Part shown: positions 14,787 to 23,020 of the stretch, in pieces
Numbering within the stretch: position 1 is the stretch's first letter
Layout: every line of letters begins with the position of its first letter
DNA from: Pseudosulfitobacter sp. DSM 107133
GTDB lineage: Bacteria; Pseudomonadota; Alphaproteobacteria; Rhodobacterales; Rhodobacteraceae
Length of the DNA stretch: 64,000 nucleotides
Reading direction: 5' to 3'
NCBI RefSeq assembly: GCF_022788695.1
Contig: NZ_CP085154.1
Coordinates: forward strand, 2,976,001 to 3,040,000
The notes under the pieces: model-generated
The model's input: only the letters and a program-made list of their open reading frames with translations
Database searches by the model: none
Told to the model about the DNA's origin: nothing
Made by a program: the position numbers and the translations under genes

Positions 14787-15974
14787 ATGTCCATGTTGAA
14801 AGAAGAAAAAGCGATGTGGCGCCAGAAACAAGACGTGCAGAAAGTCAAGCTCAGCGATGCCGAGATAAACGATCGGTACTCTAGGGGTGAAGGCAGAATT
14901 GTGGTCGAGAACAACCGAGAAAAACTACATGGTTTTGTACAGCAGCTCTCTAACGAGCGATACATGGATCTTCGCCCATTCTATCAGCGTCGCCCAAGAT
15001 GGGATCCTGTTAGGCAGAGCCGACTAATCGAGTCATTCTTGATAAACTTACCCGTACCGCCCGTGTTTCTCTACGAGCGAGACTATAACTCATACGAGGT
15101 AATGGATGGACAGCAACGAATAACTGCGATCAAGGACTTCTACGACGGGAAGCTGCAGTTGAAGGGATTGCAGTATTGGCCAGAGTTGGATGGCCGCTAC
15201 TATCACAACCTACCCAAAACCGTAAAAGCTGGTATTGACCGCCGCTCGATTTCGTCAATCGTTATGCTTAAGGAGTCGGCACCTGAGGATGAAGAAGCCC
15301 TTTTGTTGAGAGAAATCGTTTTTGAGCGTCTTAACACCGGTGGAGTTGCATTGGAGCGGCAAGAAATAAGAAACGCCTTGTTTCAAGGAAGGCTCAATGA
15401 AACAATCATGGACCTATCTCGTCATGACACAATCCGGAAAGCTTGGAAACTACCGTTGTATGATCCTGAAGAGGATGAGAAGAAAGACCCCGATCTAGTA
15501 AAGTCGAGCTTTTACCAGAAAATGGAAGATGCAGAACTAGTTCTGCGTTTCTTCGCACTTCGAAATGTCGATCACTACGCCAAAGGGATGCAGGGCTTTC
15601 TGGATCTATATATGCTGAAGGCGTCGCGTCTTGGAGATTATGCAATTGATCAACTTGAAGACCATTTTACGTTAGTTATGGATACCGTAGAAAAAATCTA
15701 TGGCGATCTCGCCTTCCAGCCTTTTGTGCCTGAAAAAAACGAATGGCTTGGAAGGCCACAGAAGGCCTTCTTTGATGCTGTTACAGTTGCGATTTCGCAG
15801 AATATCCAAGAGGCTGATATTCTCGTCCAAAAGAAGGACGAGATTCTACAACGCACGAAACAGCTTTTCAAAGACCATGAGGAAGGAACTTTCACGGGCC
15901 GTGGAAATACTAAGTCAGACATCAAGAACAGAATTGACATCTATTCAAGAATGCTCGCAGACGTAGCGGCATAA
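14787..15974 (+). CDS. DUF262 (ParB-like nuclease fold) protein paired with HEPN gene
   Basis: This 395-residue protein has an N-terminal DUF262 domain: 'LRPFYQRRPRWDPVRQSRLIESFL' (in two parts, residues about 62-85), the hallmark 'VMDGQQRITAI' (about 110-120) and 'VFERLNTGGVAL' (about 182). DUF262 has the ParB/sulfiredoxin fold and is found in GmrSD/BrxU-type restriction enzymes, where the D-G-Q-Q-R motif binds nucleotide. There is no C-terminal DUF1524 HNH domain here; the C-terminal half is helical. The HEPN gene starts 5 bp downstream, so the two form an operon. The coding sequence is markedly AT-richer than the flanking modules, a sign of separate acquisition. It could be a nucleotide-controlled partner or antitoxin of the HEPN protein. 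Confidence 0.85.
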   Translation: MSMLKEEKAMWRQKQDVQKVKLSDAEINDRYSRGEGRIVVENNREKLHGFVQQLSNERYMDLRPFYQRRPRWDPVRQSRLIESFLINLPVPPVFLYERDYNSYEVMDGQQRITAIKDFYDGKLQLKGLQYWPELDGRYYHNLPKTVKAGIDRRSISSIVMLKESAPEDEEALLLREIVFERLNTGGVALERQEIRNALFQGRLNETIMDLSRHDTIRKAWKLPLYDPEEDEKKDPDLVKSSFYQKMEDAELVLRFFALRNVDHYAKGMQGFLDLYMLKASRLGDYAIDQLEDHFTLVMDTVEKIYGDLAFQPFVPEKNEWLGRPQKAFFDAVTVAISQNIQEADILVQKKDEILQRTKQLFKDHEEGTFTGRGNTKSDIKNRIDIYSRMLADVAA

Positions 15975-16502
15975 AGTTCATGTTTTCCGATGAATTTGAT
16001 GGTTTGTGCATCGAACTAGACGCAATCGTAGCTCATTCACGAGCAAACGCTGAAATGAGAGCTGTCCTTTCGAGAGTAGAGCGTCAACTAGAACCAACCA
16101 TTTTACATGACGATCTTTGTACTTTGAGAGGTTTGGCTCCTGAGGATATCCGATGGCGAGTAATGGATCATTGCTCCGCTGTTGGACGAATTTATGCAGT
16201 GTACGAGCACTTTTGCGAAAATGTTCTCCATGATTGGCTTCATTTTTTGTCAGCGCGGAAACCATTCTTGGACCTGCCAGAACAAATCGTCGGTAGCTAT
16301 CGAACAGGGTTCGCACATATTGTTAGCCGCTTACCCAGCCCACGGTATGACCACCTGTCTGTCGAAGATTTAGTCTCAGGGTACGATGCGGCTCTGAAAG
16401 GGGAATCGACCTACAGCCTTGCGCCTGAGTGCTTAACCCACCACCAGTCCAACCTTCGCTGGAATGGACCTGTCGCGCTTTTGTGCCGCCCCAAGTGCTC
16501 GT

Positions 16503-17360
16503 TTAGGCCACTTTCTTCTCGAATGCGACAGGGCTTTTCCAGCCAAGTGCTGAGTGACGTCGTCGCGGATTGTAGAACCCGTTTATGTATTCGAAGATCG
16601 CCATCTTTGCTTTCCGCCGCGTCTCCCAAGGATGCCGCCAGATCAGTTCAGCTTTGATGGTTTTGAAGAACGTCTCAACGGCGGCGTTGTCGTAGCAATT
16701 GCCCTTGCCGCTCATCGATACCTTGAACCCGTGTTGACGCAGGATCTTCTGGTAGTCGTGTGAACAATATTGCGACCCGCGATCCGTGTGATGAATGCAG
16801 CCTTTGGGCGGCTGGCGGAACGCGATGGCCATCTTCAAAGCCCTGATAGCAAGGTCGCGTTTCATGCGATTGCTCACCGCCCAGCCGATCACACGGCGCG
16901 AATGCAGATCAAGAATGACAGCCAGATACAGCCAGCCCTCCCGGGTCCACACATAGCTGATATCGCCAGCCCATTTTTGGTTTGGCTGATCAGCGGTGAA
17001 GTCCCTATCCAGCAGATTGGGTGCAATGTTGAACTTATGATCGCTATCTGTCGTGACCTTGTGTTTACGTGTCCGAATAACAGATATGCCGTTCTGACGC
17101 ATCAAGCGGCCAACGCAGCGATGACCGACATTCAGACCAATCTCTTTCAGCTCTTCGGTCATCCGTGGCCTGCCGTAGCTACCAAGGCTAAGGCGGGACT
17201 GTTCCTTGATATGTGCAAGTGTGACCAAGTCAGTCCGTTGCCTGCGACTGGCGGGACGGCCGCGAAAGGCCCTCAATCCACGCGAGCTGACCTGCATCAC
17301 TTGGCACATACGCTGGATGGAAAACGTAGATTGGTGCTCTTCGATGAACTTGAACCTCAC
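16503..17360 (-). CDS. IS3-family transposase orfB (DDE integrase core)
   Basis: This 285-residue protein has an N-terminal HTH_21-like region, 'SYGRPRMTEELKEIG' (about 66-80), and an rve DDE core: D in 'WAGDISYVWT', D in 'HHTDRGSQY' and E in 'NAAVETFFKTIKAEL'. The last part carries 'YINGFYNPRRRHSALGWKSP', standard for the group. The start overlaps the orfA stop by 4 bp in the -1 frame, and a slippery A6G run in orfA would allow an OrfAB fusion transposase. Confidence 0.95.
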   Translation of the reverse strand: MRFKFIEEHQSTFSIQRMCQVMQVSSRGLRAFRGRPASRRQRTDLVTLAHIKEQSRLSLGSYGRPRMTEELKEIGLNVGHRCVGRLMRQNGISVIRTRKHKVTTDSDHKFNIAPNLLDRDFTADQPNQKWAGDISYVWTREGWLYLAVILDLHSRRVIGWAVSNRMKRDLAIRALKMAIAFRQPPKGCIHHTDRGSQYCSHDYQKILRQHGFKVSMSGKGNCYDNAAVETFFKTIKAELIWRHPWETRRKAKMAIFEYINGFYNPRRRHSALGWKSPVAFEKKVA

Positions 17361-17638
17361 GGCTTTTGGCTCGCGAAGAACACCGTGGCCTTTTTTAAAA
17401 TCTCCCGCTCCTCCTTGAGGATACGGTTCTCGCGCCGAAGCCGGTCATTCTCTTTCGCGAGTTCTAAATCCTCTTTCGACAGCACATCTATGCCTCGATG
17501 CGCCGTGATCCATTTGTTCAGCGTCGACATGCCAACGCCCAAATCATCTGCCACCTGCTTACGCGTAAGCCCGCTGGTCAGTGCGATCCGCACCGCATCC
17601 TGGCGGAATTCGTCCGTCCGTTTCAGTCCCATCGTCAA
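17357..17638 (-). CDS. IS3-family orfA (DNA-binding subunit)
   Basis: This 93-residue protein has a Tnp_8-type helix-turn-helix ('SGLTRKQVADDLGVGMSTLNKW', in two parts, residues about 21-42) and a C-terminal leucine-zipper stretch ('LAKENDRLRRENRILKEER'). It recognises the element ends. The A6G sequence near its end is the usual -1 frameshift site of IS3 elements. Confidence 0.93.
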   Translation of the reverse strand: MTMGLKRTDEFRQDAVRIALTSGLTRKQVADDLGVGMSTLNKWITAHRGIDVLSKEDLELAKENDRLRRENRILKEEREILKKATVFFASQKP

Positions 17639-18497
17639 TCTCCTTTGTTGCAGTAAATGCTATCAAAGGAGCGGCATCAAACCGCGACAGGTCCAGAATG
17701 AGTTAACTGAAATTTATCGGAGGTTCGGAATTCTGAACGTTGGCGAATGGCTTTCCAAAGATGATGAAATCAAGGGTTTCTTTGACAATGGCGGCGTGAG
17801 AATAATTGAGCAAATCGCTTCTAAGTTGTCGGAGCTAGTTCAATACAGAAACGATGCTTCTCATGGGCTAGTATCTGTTGGCGAAATCCTTGGACAGCAA
17901 CAATTTTTGGAATTCGCAAGTTTTATTCGAGTCTTATGTTCCAGCCTAAATGCTTTACATCGTAGCTATGCCCTAACTCTACTTCAGGAAACGGGGGATG
18001 CCCAAAAAATTGGGACTTTGACCGAAAAACTGCGGGGAAACATCGTGATCTGCAAGGTGACAAGCGGGACGCTAGAAAGGGAACAAATAATCTCATTTCT
18101 GGCTGATGGCTACTGTGTGGAAAGACGTATTCTGTCAATGCAGGTTGACAATGTCGAGGTTAGTGCGATGAGCTTTGACGGAGAAGTCGAGCTGGGCATT
18201 AAGCTTGACAAGGCAATCTCAAGGAAAAAGGCGGCTGTTCTTACAAACTCAGCCTGGTAGACTTTCGGCGCGTGAGTGAATTCTTTCATTTTTCTATAGT
18301 AATTTTGTCCCTTTCGCCAAAGCCGCACCGCAACATTGCTGGATGGAAGCAATGTCTACTAAGGGCCGCCAGTGACCGTGAGCCTGGTCAATGAAGGCCC
18401 CGGCTCGCTGCGACGCCACATGTCGGCTCGGGAGCCCAGAGTGCCGAATACTGCGCAATGTTGAAGCGGCTTCCATCGCGCTGATAAGTTCTTAAGA

Positions 18498-18548
18498 TTA
18501 GGTGTTGACCTAACCTTTATACAGCTCCATACTTAGGTCCATGCCTAA
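18498..18548 (+). promoter_or_regulatory. arsR promoter with two TTAGG-N6-CCTAA operators
   Basis: Two operators of identical design, TTAGGTGTTGACCTAA (18498-18513) and TTAGGTCCATGCCTAA (18533-18548), lie 35 bp centre to centre. The first contains the -35 hexamer TTGACC (18505-18510). A -10-like CATACT follows at 18528-18533 after 17 bp. The second operator overlaps the ATG at 18541. Transcription would begin almost at the start codon, so the message may be leaderless. Confidence 0.7.
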
Positions 18549-18885
18549 CGAAAAGCACCCGATAGAACAGACCTTTCTTGCACTTTCCGATCCAACGCGA
18601 CGTGCAGTGGTTCAGACGCTTTGCGGAGGCTCGGCGACCGTCTCACAGTTGGCGAGCCCTTTCGACATGGCACTGCCCTCCTTCACGCAGCATCTAGGCG
18701 TTCTGGAAGACGCGGGCCTTATCGTGTCGCGACGGGAAGGGCGGAGCCGCGTTTGTTCGCTGAACCCCTCGGCTTTGAAGGAAGCGGAAGACTGGATGGC
18801 CTCTTACCGGAAGCGGTGGGAAAGCCGATTGGATCGCTTTCAAGCTCACCTGCACAACGTAAAAAAAGAGAACCTCAATGACTGA
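18541..18885 (+). CDS. ArsR-family repressor paired with SRPBCC gene
   Basis: This 114-residue ArsR/SmtB-type winged-helix protein shows 'IEQTFLALSDPTRRAVVQTL' in two parts (residues 7-26), the recognition helix 'MALPSFTQHLGVLEDAGLI' (about 46-64) and the wing 'SRREGRSRVCSLNPSAL'. No cysteine metal site of the CxC type is present, so it is of the non-metal class that usually accompanies SRPBCC proteins. It overlaps the SRPBCC gene by 8 bp. Twin palindromes overlapping its promoter and start codon indicate tight autoregulation. Confidence 0.9.
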   Translation: MPNEKHPIEQTFLALSDPTRRAVVQTLCGGSATVSQLASPFDMALPSFTQHLGVLEDAGLIVSRREGRSRVCSLNPSALKEAEDWMASYRKRWESRLDRFQAHLHNVKKENLND

Positions 18886-19396
18886 TCAAACCACCAATAC
18901 CGTCTCCAAATGGGCTTCGTATCCATTGGACAAGGAAATTGTCATCGCTCGCGTTGTCGACGCTGATCGCGCGACCGCCTTTGAGGCATGGACTGATCCG
19001 GCGCAAATTGTTCAATGGTTCGGACCTGACGGCTTTCGCGTCGAGTCACATGAGACCGACATTCGCGCGAGCGGCGTCTGGCGGTTCGACATGGTTGCAC
19101 CTGATGGCACACGATTCTCCAATCGTATGGATTTTCTACGGGTCGAGAGCCCGAGCCTGATTGAAGTTGATCACGGTCAAGACATCGATAACGACCCTGA
19201 CTGCTTCCGACTCTTGGTTACGTTTGATGAGCAAGATAACGGAAAGACAGTTGTCACCTTGCGTCAGATGCATCCGACTGCAGAACGTCGCGCGACTGTT
19301 ATTGGATTTGGCGCGGTCGAATTTGGTGGGCAAACTCTGGGCAAATTCGCCGCTCACGTTGCTGAAAAATCCGGCGCTGTCGCCACCAGAGGGTAG
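18878..19396 (+). CDS. SRPBCC (AHSA1/START-like) ligand-binding protein
   Basis: This 172-residue protein has the AHSA1-like SRPBCC signature: 'VIARVVDADRATAFEAWTDPAQIVQWFGPDGF' (two parts, residues about 22-53), 'ASGVWRFDMVAPDG', and a C-terminal helix that normally ends 'W...L..LA.. L'. The fold makes a deep hydrophobic pocket for a small ligand. Such proteins are habitually co-encoded with ArsR repressors, as here with an 8-bp overlap; the ligand and physiological role are unknown. The C-terminal helix looks short, so the last residues may be altered. Confidence 0.85.
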   Translation: MTDQTTNTVSKWASYPLDKEIVIARVVDADRATAFEAWTDPAQIVQWFGPDGFRVESHETDIRASGVWRFDMVAPDGTRFSNRMDFLRVESPSLIEVDHGQDIDNDPDCFRLLVTFDEQDNGKTVVTLRQMHPTAERRATVIGFGAVEFGGQTLGKFAAHVAEKSGAVATRG

Positions 19397-19572
19397 CAAC
19401 CAGGCGAAGTGTGTCCCACCTTTGCTGCCGGTCGTATGGACAATACGAGCGGCAGTGCCGTCCTGCGCCGCAGCCCTTTGATTTGCCGAAATGCTGCGCG
19501 ATAAACGAATGGTCGGTATTGTGAAGCTGCGCCGCAGCGCTCGGCCATGAAGCGAACGGCAAGTAAGGGCCG

Positions 19573-20088
19573 TTAATGTTGCTCGGGGAATTTCTCCCAA
19601 CTGAGCAGTCTGTTATGGGCTCGCTGGGCGTCATTTTCCATGGCGGCCACGGTCAAATCTATGATGAGCCATCTACTCCTCGACATCCAACTAAACATTT
19701 CATCAAGTTGATACCAAGTCAGGATACGCGTATCTTCCCCAAGCTGCACTTTAAGATGTGCTTCGGGGTCATCAATATGAAGTCGCGCGGAGATGCCAGT
19801 CAGTCCGTGACATACGAGATTCCTGATCACGAGCGCTTCTTTAAGCATTCTGACCAAGCGATCGCAAAGGTCCGTCCGAAGTGGACTGATATTATCCGCT
19901 TGTTTGACCGCCAGCGACCACACATCGATAGACCTCGATATGCCATGAACCGATTTGGGCTTCTTCTCTGTGAGCAGATTTTCAATTGCTTCATTAAGAG
20001 ACTGTTCGATACCCGACCAAAGAAACACGAGTGAGCCGATAGTTCCTTTCATCTGGTCGAAGGTGATGGTTTGGTCAGTATCCCGCAC
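19573..20088 (-). CDS. uncharacterised helical protein with R-x4-H motif (HEPN-like)
   Basis: This 171-residue predicted all-helical soluble protein is one I do not recognise as a named family. It carries 'VIRNLVCHGLTGIS' near residues 90-103, where R-N-x-x-x-H matches the HEPN R-x4-H pattern, and an N-terminal helix 'GSLVFLWSGIEQSLNEAIEN' typical of HEPN-like four-helix bundles. It stands alone between the ArsR/SRPBCC pair and the first tniQ, with no obvious partner gene. It could be an orphan HEPN RNase, a fragmentary toxin, or an inactive relative. Confidence 0.6.
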   Translation of the reverse strand: MRDTDQTITFDQMKGTIGSLVFLWSGIEQSLNEAIENLLTEKKPKSVHGISRSIDVWSLAVKQADNISPLRTDLCDRLVRMLKEALVIRNLVCHGLTGISARLHIDDPEAHLKVQLGEDTRILTWYQLDEMFSWMSRSRWLIIDLTVAAMENDAQRAHNRLLSWEKFPEQH

Positions 20089-20251
20089 TTCAGTCTCAAT
20101 TCGAGGTTAGATGGGCATTATTCACAGCCAAGAAGTCACGTGGCCATTCCTTTGTCCACCAGATTGAAGCGCCTATGATTAATGACTGCTTCCGGGAAGC
20201 TGCAGCGCAGCGTCGGATGACACTGTGAGTGTCCGCAAAGGGCCGAAAGGA

Positions 20252-21811
20252 TCAAATTTTGGTTGTTGCGTAGGCGCTCACGTCCTCGCGCCAGTAAATC
20301 CGGCTTAGATCATGGGGCATCGCCAACAGGGCCACACCGGCATTTCTAAGCTTCATCGAAAGTGAACCTTGTGGGCGCTGCATGACTTCCGCGAACTCGC
20401 CCAAGGAAATAAAGGTCTCTCGGAAACGCGTCAGACTGTCAGCGGTAACAACAGTCGCCCCTCGGCGGTAGAGCTCTGAGGTATCCACGCCGCACAACAT
20501 TCCATGTTGGATCAAATACCCTACTGTTTTGGCAGTCACTCTTAACTGCCCGGCGGCGTCACCGATGGAAAGGCGGCTCTCCGCTGCCGCATTGGTTTCG
20601 TCCGAAACAAAAGTTCTGGATTTTCTACCTTCAGATGAACGCTTTGCGTTTCGAAAGAACTTCTTCTCGCGCTCGTAGGCGTCGAGCATTCCCTGGGTAA
20701 CAAAACTCATCGGTACGATATCGCCGCTAGCGTCACGCGTTGCGAGACCTCGGTAAATCAGATCCTCCGCATTGCGCTTGGCGAACCCCTTCAGCGAAAC
20801 CGACTTCTGTGGATTCAACGAAGCCATTCCCTCCGAAGGCACGCCAAGCACCAGCACCCCTTTCCTGACGGAAAAATTGTCAAAGACGTGCCGCCGCACA
20901 ACGTCACGCAGGGGCTCGAACTCATCGCCGAGGCTCCGGCTCTTCAGCCACGCCATCCAGGGGCCAAAGAGTCGACCGAAGAACCTGCCGTCCACACCGT
21001 CCACACGAGCCATCGCAATTAAGCACTCGGAAAGAGCATCAGGACCGTCTTTCAGTATATCGTAGCCCAAGGCACCAAAGGTCATCCAGTCTGGCTCACT
21101 GTGCCCCGCCAGCGCAGCATCTGGCCCCTTTGCTATACGCAGGCCCAGCACTTCACATGCCCGCGACGCCACGTTGAGTTCGAGGCGGTCGATCCATCGG
21201 TCGCCCCGCCCGCTCAGGATGCGGTTCGTGAGATACGCCTCGAAAGGGCTGGGGCTGGCCTGGAGCACCGGCTGATCCAAGATCCAATCGTGGTGTTTTC
21301 GCAGTTGCGCCGCAAAGTCTCTGGCGTCCTTGTGGAATTTCTCGGCTGGAAGGCTGATGAGCACGCTGCTGTGTTCCCGGCAGATCCTGATCGACGAAAA
21401 TTTCCACTGGAGGCGGCGCGGCACACGCCACGACTCCGCTGCTGACGACATCTCGGACCGTATGCACTTCGGACAGACGCGGATGCGCGTGCGCTGAAAG
21501 CTCTGAAGGGAGGCGAATTCATCCCGCAGTCGGAAATGGCCCTTGCCGAGATGGCGGATAGAAACCCGCTCCAACGCGCCCACATCACACCCTGCAAGCT
21601 GGGCCAATTGTTCTATGGCTACCTTCTCACCACGAAAGAGCGGATCGATCGGAAAGGCAATGTCTCCGCAGAACCTCTGCATCGAAATGGCGCCGTTCCT
21701 GGCCGCAAGCCGCGACAGCAAGGAACTAGCCGGCTCGCACGCGGCATGTGCCACCGTCAGCGGCAACTGCGGGAAGTTCGTTCCAAGAGTGGCAGGTAGG
21801 CTTTTGACCAA
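20252..21811 (-). CDS. tniQ: TniQ/TnsD-family target-site protein, copy 1
   Basis: This 519-residue TniQ-family protein starts with the diagnostic 'ESLLSW-like' region ('ACEPASSLLSRLAARNGAIS', residues about 25-44). A zinc-binding stretch follows: 'RVCPKCIRSE' (about 112) and 'RICREHSSVLISLP' (about 142). The long C-terminal part ends in a winged/HTH-like 'SIGDAAGQLRVTAKTVGYLI' near residue 415. TniQ/TnsD proteins select insertion sites for Tn7/Tn5053-type transposons, often at tRNA or other conserved genes. The gene sits against a candidate transposon end (21898-21957). No tnsB/tniA or tnsC/tniB is present in the window. It is 95% or so alike in layout to the copy at 37315. Confidence 0.82.
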   Translation of the reverse strand: MVKSLPATLGTNFPQLPLTVAHAACEPASSLLSRLAARNGAISMQRFCGDIAFPIDPLFRGEKVAIEQLAQLAGCDVGALERVSIRHLGKGHFRLRDEFASLQSFQRTRIRVCPKCIRSEMSSAAESWRVPRRLQWKFSSIRICREHSSVLISLPAEKFHKDARDFAAQLRKHHDWILDQPVLQASPSPFEAYLTNRILSGRGDRWIDRLELNVASRACEVLGLRIAKGPDAALAGHSEPDWMTFGALGYDILKDGPDALSECLIAMARVDGVDGRFFGRLFGPWMAWLKSRSLGDEFEPLRDVVRRHVFDNFSVRKGVLVLGVPSEGMASLNPQKSVSLKGFAKRNAEDLIYRGLATRDASGDIVPMSFVTQGMLDAYEREKKFFRNAKRSSEGRKSRTFVSDETNAAAESRLSIGDAAGQLRVTAKTVGYLIQHGMLCGVDTSELYRRGATVVTADSLTRFRETFISLGEFAEVMQRPQGSLSMKLRNAGVALLAMPHDLSRIYWREDVSAYATTKI

Positions 21812-21897
21812 GCGAGGCTTCCGAGATCAGACAAAGGCTGGATTGGCCGGATCTTACGATCACCCGCTCAACTGAGCAACGCTGCTATGATTTCAGG

Positions 21898-21957
21898 AAA
21901 TTCTACCGATTGGGTCAGTTACATGTCACAAAAGTCGGTTTTGCTTGGCAACTGACA
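21898..21957 (-). repeat. candidate transposon end of tniQ copy 1
   Basis: Reading inward on the minus strand from 21957, the sequence starts TGTCAG, then TGCCAAGCAAAACCGAC (minus strand of 21934-21950), then a second, weaker site ending CTGACCCAA. It is nearly identical to the end at 38960-39021 next to tRNA-Arg. A TG start and repeated subterminal sites are expected for TnsB/TniA-type transposases. Confidence 0.6.
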
Positions 21958-21968
21958 GGGCTGTCGAA

Positions 21969-22068
21969 TGCCGTGCATTTCCGACTCTTTCCGGCGAATT
22001 TTCTGAATCTTGTCAGTAAGCCGTGCCAAGCAATTCCGACCCAAATGCCAAGCATTTCCGACCCAACC
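21969..22068 (+). repeat. array of TGCC-N4-A-N5-CCGAC sites: opposite transposon end at 22011
   Basis: TGTCAG at 22011 opens a block with two 21-bp sites in tandem on a 22-bp period: TGCCAAGCAATTCCGACCCA from 22024 and TGCCAAGCATTTCCGACCCA from 22046. A diverged site (TGCCGTGCATTTCCGAC) lies at 21969-21985, outside the end. The core matches the sites in the two tniQ-side ends but points the other way, so this is the natural opposite end of an element extending right to 39021. Confidence 0.55.
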
Positions 22069-22338
22069 GGAACGTTGGTACCAAGGCGCAAGAAGGTTCG
22101 CTATGCGCGGGAATCGGGAATGGTTCCCGGAAAGGCTGCCCTCACGTCTCCTGACGCTTCCGGCCCTGAGCCGCCCTTCGTGCCTGACGCCGCGGATGAC
22201 CGGTCCCAGCCCAAAGTGACCGGTGCGAAGCGAGGTTGGTTCTCGTTGCCGCACATGCACAAATCGCGCCTCGACTTCCCGGAACCGGACATTCAAGCTG
22301 TCAAACGCGGCTTCTTGCCCTCAATGTCGGCAGTGTGC

Positions 22339-22506
22339 CGATTTCGTTGAAAAACTCCCTCTATCCGCGTCGGCAGGCGCTGAACCAGAATTTTGTTCTG
22401 CCGGAGGTCGGATTTGCCTCTTGAACCGGGCGCTATCCCCGCTGGCAAATACAAGCGTTCTGTAAATTCAGGCCGTATTAAACCCGCTCGAGTTTTTCAA
22501 CACAAT
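22339..22506. repeat. 168-bp segment flanked by IS1182-like inverted ends (MITE or relic)
   Basis: GATTTCGTTGAAAAACTC at the left and, inverted, GAGTTTTTCAACACAATC at the right enclose about 130 bp without a gene. The shared core TTGAAAAACT is the terminal repeat of the full IS1182-type element at 30402-31934. A short non-autonomous derivative or deletion relic of that element type is likely. The strip 22069-22338 to its left has no gene I can support. Confidence 0.45.
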
Positions 22507-22516
22507 CAGCCCAAAC

Positions 22517-22861
22517 CTACATCCTTTTGCAACGCAGCGAAGGGCGGCTTTCTGCGATGGCCTCAGCATCGTTGTAGTCGTTCTTCTGACCTTTGTTGAA
22601 AGGCTTCACATAAATCGCAGGGATGATCCGAGGCTCAATACCCATCTTGCGCAGGGTGCGGCTGACAAAGTGAGCGCTCAGACACGCCTCCATGCCGACC
22701 ACGCAACGCGGCAACTTCTCGAATGTCGTTATCAAAGCGAGGCGCTTGATCTGCTTGCGCAGAACGCGCTGCCCATCTTGGTCAAAACCAACCAAATGAA
22801 ACGTGTCTTTGCCGATATCGATGCCAATCGACATCAGTTCATCAAACTCTGTCTTCGCCAT
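22517..22861 (-). pseudogene. IS110/IS1111-type transposase, N-terminal fragment
   Basis: The first 105 residues of an IS110-family transposase are recognisable: 'SIGIDIGKDTFHLVGFD' (about 11-27), 'VGMEACLSAHFVSRTL' and 'KPFNKGQKNDYNDAEAIAE'. The frame then runs into unrelated DNA and stops, so the RuvC domain is incomplete and the C-terminal domain is missing. The upstream 22862-22990 strip, with a hairpin 'gcaggtgaac ... aacctaacctgc', is the element's own non-coding end. Confidence 0.85.
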
Positions 22862-23020
22862 GCTACTTCTCCTAAATGCAGGTGAACTAGGCTCAACCTA
22901 ACCTGCTGGGTGAAGCAGCCGGTACATCCCATTAGCGGACTTTCGCCATGCTAATGGGTGCTGCAGTGCAGCTTCTCCTAAGAGGACTTTGTACGCTCTT
23001 CGGTAGAGGAAGCAGCAGTT

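Larger units (their letters stand above)
16465..17695 (-). mobile_element. IS3-family element, copy A (simple insertion with GAA duplication)
   Basis: This 1231-bp element has terminal inverted repeats beginning TGGACCTGTCGCG at both ends and a 3-bp target duplication GAA at 16462-16464 and 17696-17698. It carries overlapping orfA and orfB. The encoded proteins are identical to copy B at 33720-34950, which lies in the opposite orientation, so transposition is recent. It interrupts the HEPN gene. Confidence 0.95.
15980..18260 (+). pseudogene. HEPN-domain protein (MAE_28990/MAE_18760-like), split by IS3 copy A
   Basis: The gene is read as 15980-16464 plus 17699-18260. Deleting the IS3 element and one copy of its GAA target duplication joins the frames exactly ('LRWNELTEIYRR') and gives 348 residues. 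The C-terminal part carries 'YRNDASHGLVS', the R-x4-H motif that is the RNase signature of HEPN domains. The N-terminal half is helical ('HCSAVGRIYAVYEHFCENVLHDW'). Families of this type regularly sit beside DUF262 genes, as here 5 bp downstream. The likely activity is RNA cleavage or another toxic effect, now abolished because the R-x4-H part is separated from its promoter and start. Codon use and AT-richness match the DUF262 gene. Confidence 0.82.
20235..21957 (-). repeat. tniQ module, copy 1 of a ~1.72-kb direct repeat
   Basis: The segment is closely similar, gene and upstream flank included, to 37300-39021. Similarity starts just past the tniQ stop (the common 'ccgaaag' followed by a divergent tail) and ends at the TGTCAG end at 21957. 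The two copies differ by scattered substitutions, so this is an old duplication or two related elements rather than a recent copy. Confidence 0.85.

Noticed and set aside
16770-18260. 496-residue plus-strand open frame
   Set aside because: It is a chimera: most of it is antisense to IS3 copy A and only the last part is the real HEPN C-terminal half.
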